Shown here: in pieces, positions 61,582-64,000 of the stretch
How positions within the stretch are numbered: position 1 is the stretch's first letter
How the letters are laid out: each line of letters begins with the position of its first letter
Notes under the pieces: model-generated
The model's input: only the letters and a program-made list of their open reading frames with translations
What the model was told of the DNA's origin: nothing
The model's database searches: none
Position numbers and translations under genes: made by a program
From: Paenibacillus sp. FSL R7-0273
GTDB lineage: Bacteria; Bacillota; Bacilli; Paenibacillales; Paenibacillaceae
DNA length: 64,000 nt
Assembly (NCBI RefSeq): GCF_000758625.1
Contig: NZ_CP009283.1
Span: forward strand, 2,677,501-2,741,500
Direction: 5' to 3'

Positions 61582-63135
61582 ATGGAGATGAAATTCAGCA
61601 ATCCGATTGTCAGCGGAGCCTATCCGGACCCGAGCATCTGCCGGGTGGATGACGACTACTACCTGGTTAACAGCTCATTTGGTTATTTTCCCGGGCTGCC
61701 TATCTTTCACAGCAAGGATCTGATTAACTGGCGGCAGATCGGCTACGGATTAACAAGGGAAAGCCAGGCGCCCTTGCTCCGCAGCGAGGGCGCGGACGGC
61801 GGGCCATTGTTTAGCTATATGGGGATTTATGCTCCAACGATCCGTTTCCATAACGGACGGTTTTATATTATAACTACCAATACGGTTGGGGGACGGAACT
61901 TTATCATCGAGGCGGAGAAGCCGGAGGGCCCCTGGTCAGAGCCGCTGTATCTGGACAGGTGGGGAGGAATTGATCCGTCACTTTTATTCGACGAAGACGG
62001 AAAGGTATACATTACAGGTACAGGAAGCCATACAGATGCTGTTCCAGGGGTTTATCAGGCGGAAATGGATCTGTCTACAGGTGAGATTCTGACAGAACGG
62101 CAGCTGATCTGGGAAGGGACCGGAGGCAGCTTTCCGGAGGGACCGCACCTGTACCGCATTAATAACCTGTATTATCTGCTCATTGCCGAAGGCGGTACAG
62201 AGTACGGCCATATGGTGACGGTTGCCAGAAGCCGCCAGCCTTACGGGCCTTTTGAGACCTGTCCATACAATCCCATTCTGACTCACAGAAGCATCAGTCA
62301 TCCGGTCCAGGCTACCGGTCATGCTGATTTTGTTCAGGCCCATGACGGCACATGGTGGACCGTACTGCTCGGCATCCGGCCGGTCGGGTATCCTTTTCAC
62401 CACCACCTGGGCAGGGAAACGTACCTTGCACCTGTGACCTGGACGGAAGACGGCTGGCCGCTGATTGGTGAGAGTGGCAGGATCGGCTTGGAGATGGAGG
62501 GCCCTGGCTTTTTCAGAGGCTATGACCCGGCGTTTTCCCGTTTTGGCAGGGATGATTTCGATGGCGGGGCTCTGGGCCTGCAGTGGAACTTTTATAAGAA
62601 TCCGCCTGAACAGAGCTACTCGCTTTCCGACCGGAAAGGCTGTCTTACGCTATATGGGACAAAATATACGCTGGACGACTCACAGCAGCTGGCCTTTGTC
62701 GGCCGCAGACAGCAGGATTTCGATTGCGCGGTTTCAGCTCTGCTGCTGTTTGATCCTGGTAATGAGGGTGAAGAAGCTGGATTGACCGTCTATATGAACG
62801 AAAGAGCCCATTACGAGATTGGGCTGAGAAAATATAACGGCCGTAGAACACTGTTTCTGCGACGGCGTATCGGATCGCTGTGGAAGGTGGAATGGGAGGA
62901 GGCGCAGGCGGCAGCCGGGGTGATTCTGAGCATCCAGGCGGATTCCCGGCAGTATATCTTCAGCTATTCCTTAGCCGGACAAGAGCCGGTTATCATCGGC
63001 TGCGGGGAATGCTCCTACGTGGCGACCGAGGTAGCGGGAGGTTTTACCGGGGTATTCTTTGGAATGTATGCGACTGGAAACGGCAGGATCAGCCGCTCTC
63101 CTGCGCATTTTGAATATTTTGATTATTTAGAATAA
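61582..63135 (+). CDS. GH43 family glycosidase (beta-xylosidase/arabinofuranosidase)
   Basis: 517 aa and no signal peptide, so it acts in the cytoplasm on imported oligosaccharides. Residues 1-300 are the five-blade propeller: the general-base Asp is in AYPDPSI, the pKa-modulating Asp in GGIDPSLL and the acid Glu in FPEGPHLYR. Residues about 320-517 form the concanavalin-like GH43_C2 domain that closes the active site in subfamily 11/12 enzymes. Two ATGs (61582 and 61588) fit the GAAGGAG site; the first is given. It is the last gene of the uptake operon and suggests xylan or arabinan fragments as substrate. Confidence 0.92.
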   Translation: MEMKFSNPIVSGAYPDPSICRVDDDYYLVNSSFGYFPGLPIFHSKDLINWRQIGYGLTRESQAPLLRSEGADGGPLFSYMGIYAPTIRFHNGRFYIITTNTVGGRNFIIEAEKPEGPWSEPLYLDRWGGIDPSLLFDEDGKVYITGTGSHTDAVPGVYQAEMDLSTGEILTERQLIWEGTGGSFPEGPHLYRINNLYYLLIAEGGTEYGHMVTVARSRQPYGPFETCPYNPILTHRSISHPVQATGHADFVQAHDGTWWTVLLGIRPVGYPFHHHLGRETYLAPVTWTEDGWPLIGESGRIGLEMEGPGFFRGYDPAFSRFGRDDFDGGALGLQWNFYKNPPEQSYSLSDRKGCLTLYGTKYTLDDSQQLAFVGRRQQDFDCAVSALLLFDPGNEGEEAGLTVYMNERAHYEIGLRKYNGRRTLFLRRRIGSLWKVEWEEAQAAAGVILSIQADSRQYIFSYSLAGQEPVIIGCGECSYVATEVAGGFTGVFFGMYATGNGRISRSPAHFEYFDYLE

Positions 63136-63151
63136 TTACCGTAAAAAGGTA

Positions 63152-63180
63152 CGGCCACTGAATGAATAGTGGCCGTTTTT
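63152..63180 (+). terminator. Rho-independent terminator of the sugar operon
   Basis: CGGCCACT (63152-63159) pairs with AGTGGCCG (63168-63175), loop of 8 nt, followed by seven Ts. Confidence 0.88.
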
Positions 63181-63317
63181 TTAATGAAAGCGTCTCTGAG
63201 CTGCTCCGATTCTCTCAGCTTCATTTTATATTCTGACAAGCAATGAATAGATTATTCGAAGCCGGTTTACCGAGTCATGCATTGCCCGCCTGAATATGAC
63301 AAAATATATATCTTAGC

Positions 63318-63366
63318 TTGACAATTGCTGCTTACCCCTGTATTCTTTAAAACGTAATAATTACGA
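63318..63366 (+). promoter_or_regulatory. Zur-box promoter of the ZinT-domain lipoprotein gene
   Basis: TTGACA (63318-63323), 17 bp, TATTCT (63341-63346) is a good sigma-A promoter. Directly after it lies CGTAAT-A-ATTACG (63353-63365) with A-rich flanks, matching the Bacillus Zur consensus TCGTAATNATTACGA at all but one flank base. It would sit at the transcription start and block it when zinc is plentiful. Confidence 0.85.
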
Positions 63367-63393
63367 TTAAGAGAGAAGAAGGGGAGAGCACAC

Positions 63394-64000
63394 TTGAAAA
63401 AAATATCTTTATTTATTTGTTTATTGGCTTTTAGCGTGATGTTAGCAGCATGTCAAAGCACAGAAGAAGGATCAGCTGCTAATACTAATGCAACAGCAGA
63501 AGTAGAGGAGACAAATGTACAAGAGGCAGGAAAAATTACAGTAGAAGGTTTAGGTGACCATTATCACACAGGGGATAAAATCGAATTAACTGCTGTACTT
63601 AGTGAAGAGGTTGATTATGATCACTGGCATTGGTACACAAAAGATAGTGGACAGTCTGAGTGGAAGGCGGCTTCTGGTCAAGAGGCTGAAACCTTTACCG
63701 GGGAAGCAACTGCGGACGGCATTGAAATTAAAGCTACACTTTACGATAACAATCATGAAGTATACGCAGAATCCGAGCCAGTGACCATCGTTATCGACGA
63801 TCACCATGGTCATGACGAAGCGAGTCGAAATATTAATAAAGGTATCTTTACCGATGAACAAGTACAAGATCGTGAACTGTCTGACTGGGAAGGAGACTGG
63901 CAGTCTGTATATCCTTACCTTTTAGCTGGTGACTTGGACGAGGTTTATGAACATAAAGCCCAAGATGGCAAAATGACAGCGGAAGAATACAAAGAATACT
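63394..64000 (+). CDS. ZinT-domain zinc-binding lipoprotein (3' end outside window)
   Basis: About 202 codons are visible, open to the right edge. TTG 63394 follows AAGGGGAG. Residues 1-20 are a lipoprotein signal with Cys20 (VMLAAC). Residues about 45-135 form an Ig-like beta domain with exposed His (GDHYHTGD, DHWHWY), a short HHGHDE linker follows, and from about 140 the sequence (NINKGIFTDEQVQDRELSDW then GDWQSVYPYLLAGDL in part) is the ZinT/YodA domain, a lipocalin-like zinc chaperone. In Gram-positive bacteria ZinT is often the tail of AdcA; here it follows a different domain. The Zur box indicates induction in zinc starvation. Confidence 0.85.
   Translation, partial: MKKISLFICLLAFSVMLAACQSTEEGSAANTNATAEVEETNVQEAGKITVEGLGDHYHTGDKIELTAVLSEEVDYDHWHWYTKDSGQSEWKAASGQEAETFTGEATADGIEIKATLYDNNHEVYAESEPVTIVIDDHHGHDEASRNINKGIFTDEQVQDRELSDWEGDWQSVYPYLLAGDLDEVYEHKAQDGKMTAEEYKEY

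Overview
The window looks like part of the chromosome of a Paenibacillus-like member of the Bacillota. The reasons are strong purine-rich ribosome sites, frequent TTG/GTG starts, SLH-anchored surface protein, a Bce-type two-component/ABC module, YesM/YesN plus LplB-type sugar ABC genes, a perfect Bacillus-type cre box and a Zur box. This assignment is inference from gene content; no rRNA or other taxonomic marker is present. No tRNA, rRNA, CRISPR array or intact transposase was seen.

Layout. (1) 1-7.5 kb: end of a DUF3737 gene, a MalY-type C-S lyase, a lipoprotein flavodoxin, a DUF4405 membrane protein, an old yellow enzyme, a flavodoxin-fold quinone reductase, two SDRs and a TVP38/TMEM64 protein: a redox/detoxification block. 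(2) 7.6-14.7 kb: an AT-rich accessory island with 30-bp-phased repeats, a nucleoside deoxyribosyltransferase-like gene, an orphan gene fragment, and then a compact set of GNAT-PUA fusion, ASCH protein, membrane-inserted KAP P-loop NTPase and a HEPN-motif protein. The set is preceded by an SOS-like box over an extended -10 promoter. It is a good candidate for an undescribed defence or RNA-targeting system. (3) 14.8-17.1 kb: a cre box, remnant of a GH130 phosphorylase gene and a secreted beta-helix glycosidase with CBM6. (4) 17.2-21.9 kb: BceRS-BceAB-type peptide-antibiotic detoxification module, followed by a fossil of a NarL-type two-component pair. (5) 22.1-25.4 kb: OmpR-type regulator, kinase and lipoprotein operon. 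(6) 25.6-31.8 kb: cell-wall operon: membrane acyltransferase, SGNH esterase (together a split OatA), LCP ligase and an SLH-anchored M14 peptidase. (7) 32-36.6 kb: alpha/beta hydrolase, extended SDR, another OmpR two-component system and a small membrane protein.

(8) 36.6-50.8 kb: an MCP-like protein, a NarL-type kinase/regulator, two MMPL transporters, an Mbeg1-like lipase with a membrane domain, a DUF4359 protein, a DegV lipid-binding protein, an LTA-synthase-type sulfatase and a diacylglycerol kinase broken by an A8 tract. Four promoters here share one unusual architecture: GCCCgAAAGGGC, 9-10 nt, a 17-mer ending GGACGATG, 20-21 nt, then a -10 box. The regulator gene lies inside the set and its own operon carries one copy. 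I read this as a self-contained membrane-lipid/LTA regulon, and it is the strongest new observation in the window.

(9) 50.9-54.2 kb, minus strand: PadR regulator with a membrane protein, and a 2,4-dienoyl-CoA-reductase-type flavoenzyme. (10) 54.6-63.1 kb: YesM/YesN two-component system, solute-binding lipoprotein, two LplB/LplC-like permeases and a GH43 glycosidase: a xylo- or arabino-oligosaccharide uptake locus. (11) 63.3 kb to the end: Zur-box promoter and the first two thirds of a ZinT-domain lipoprotein, cut by the window edge.
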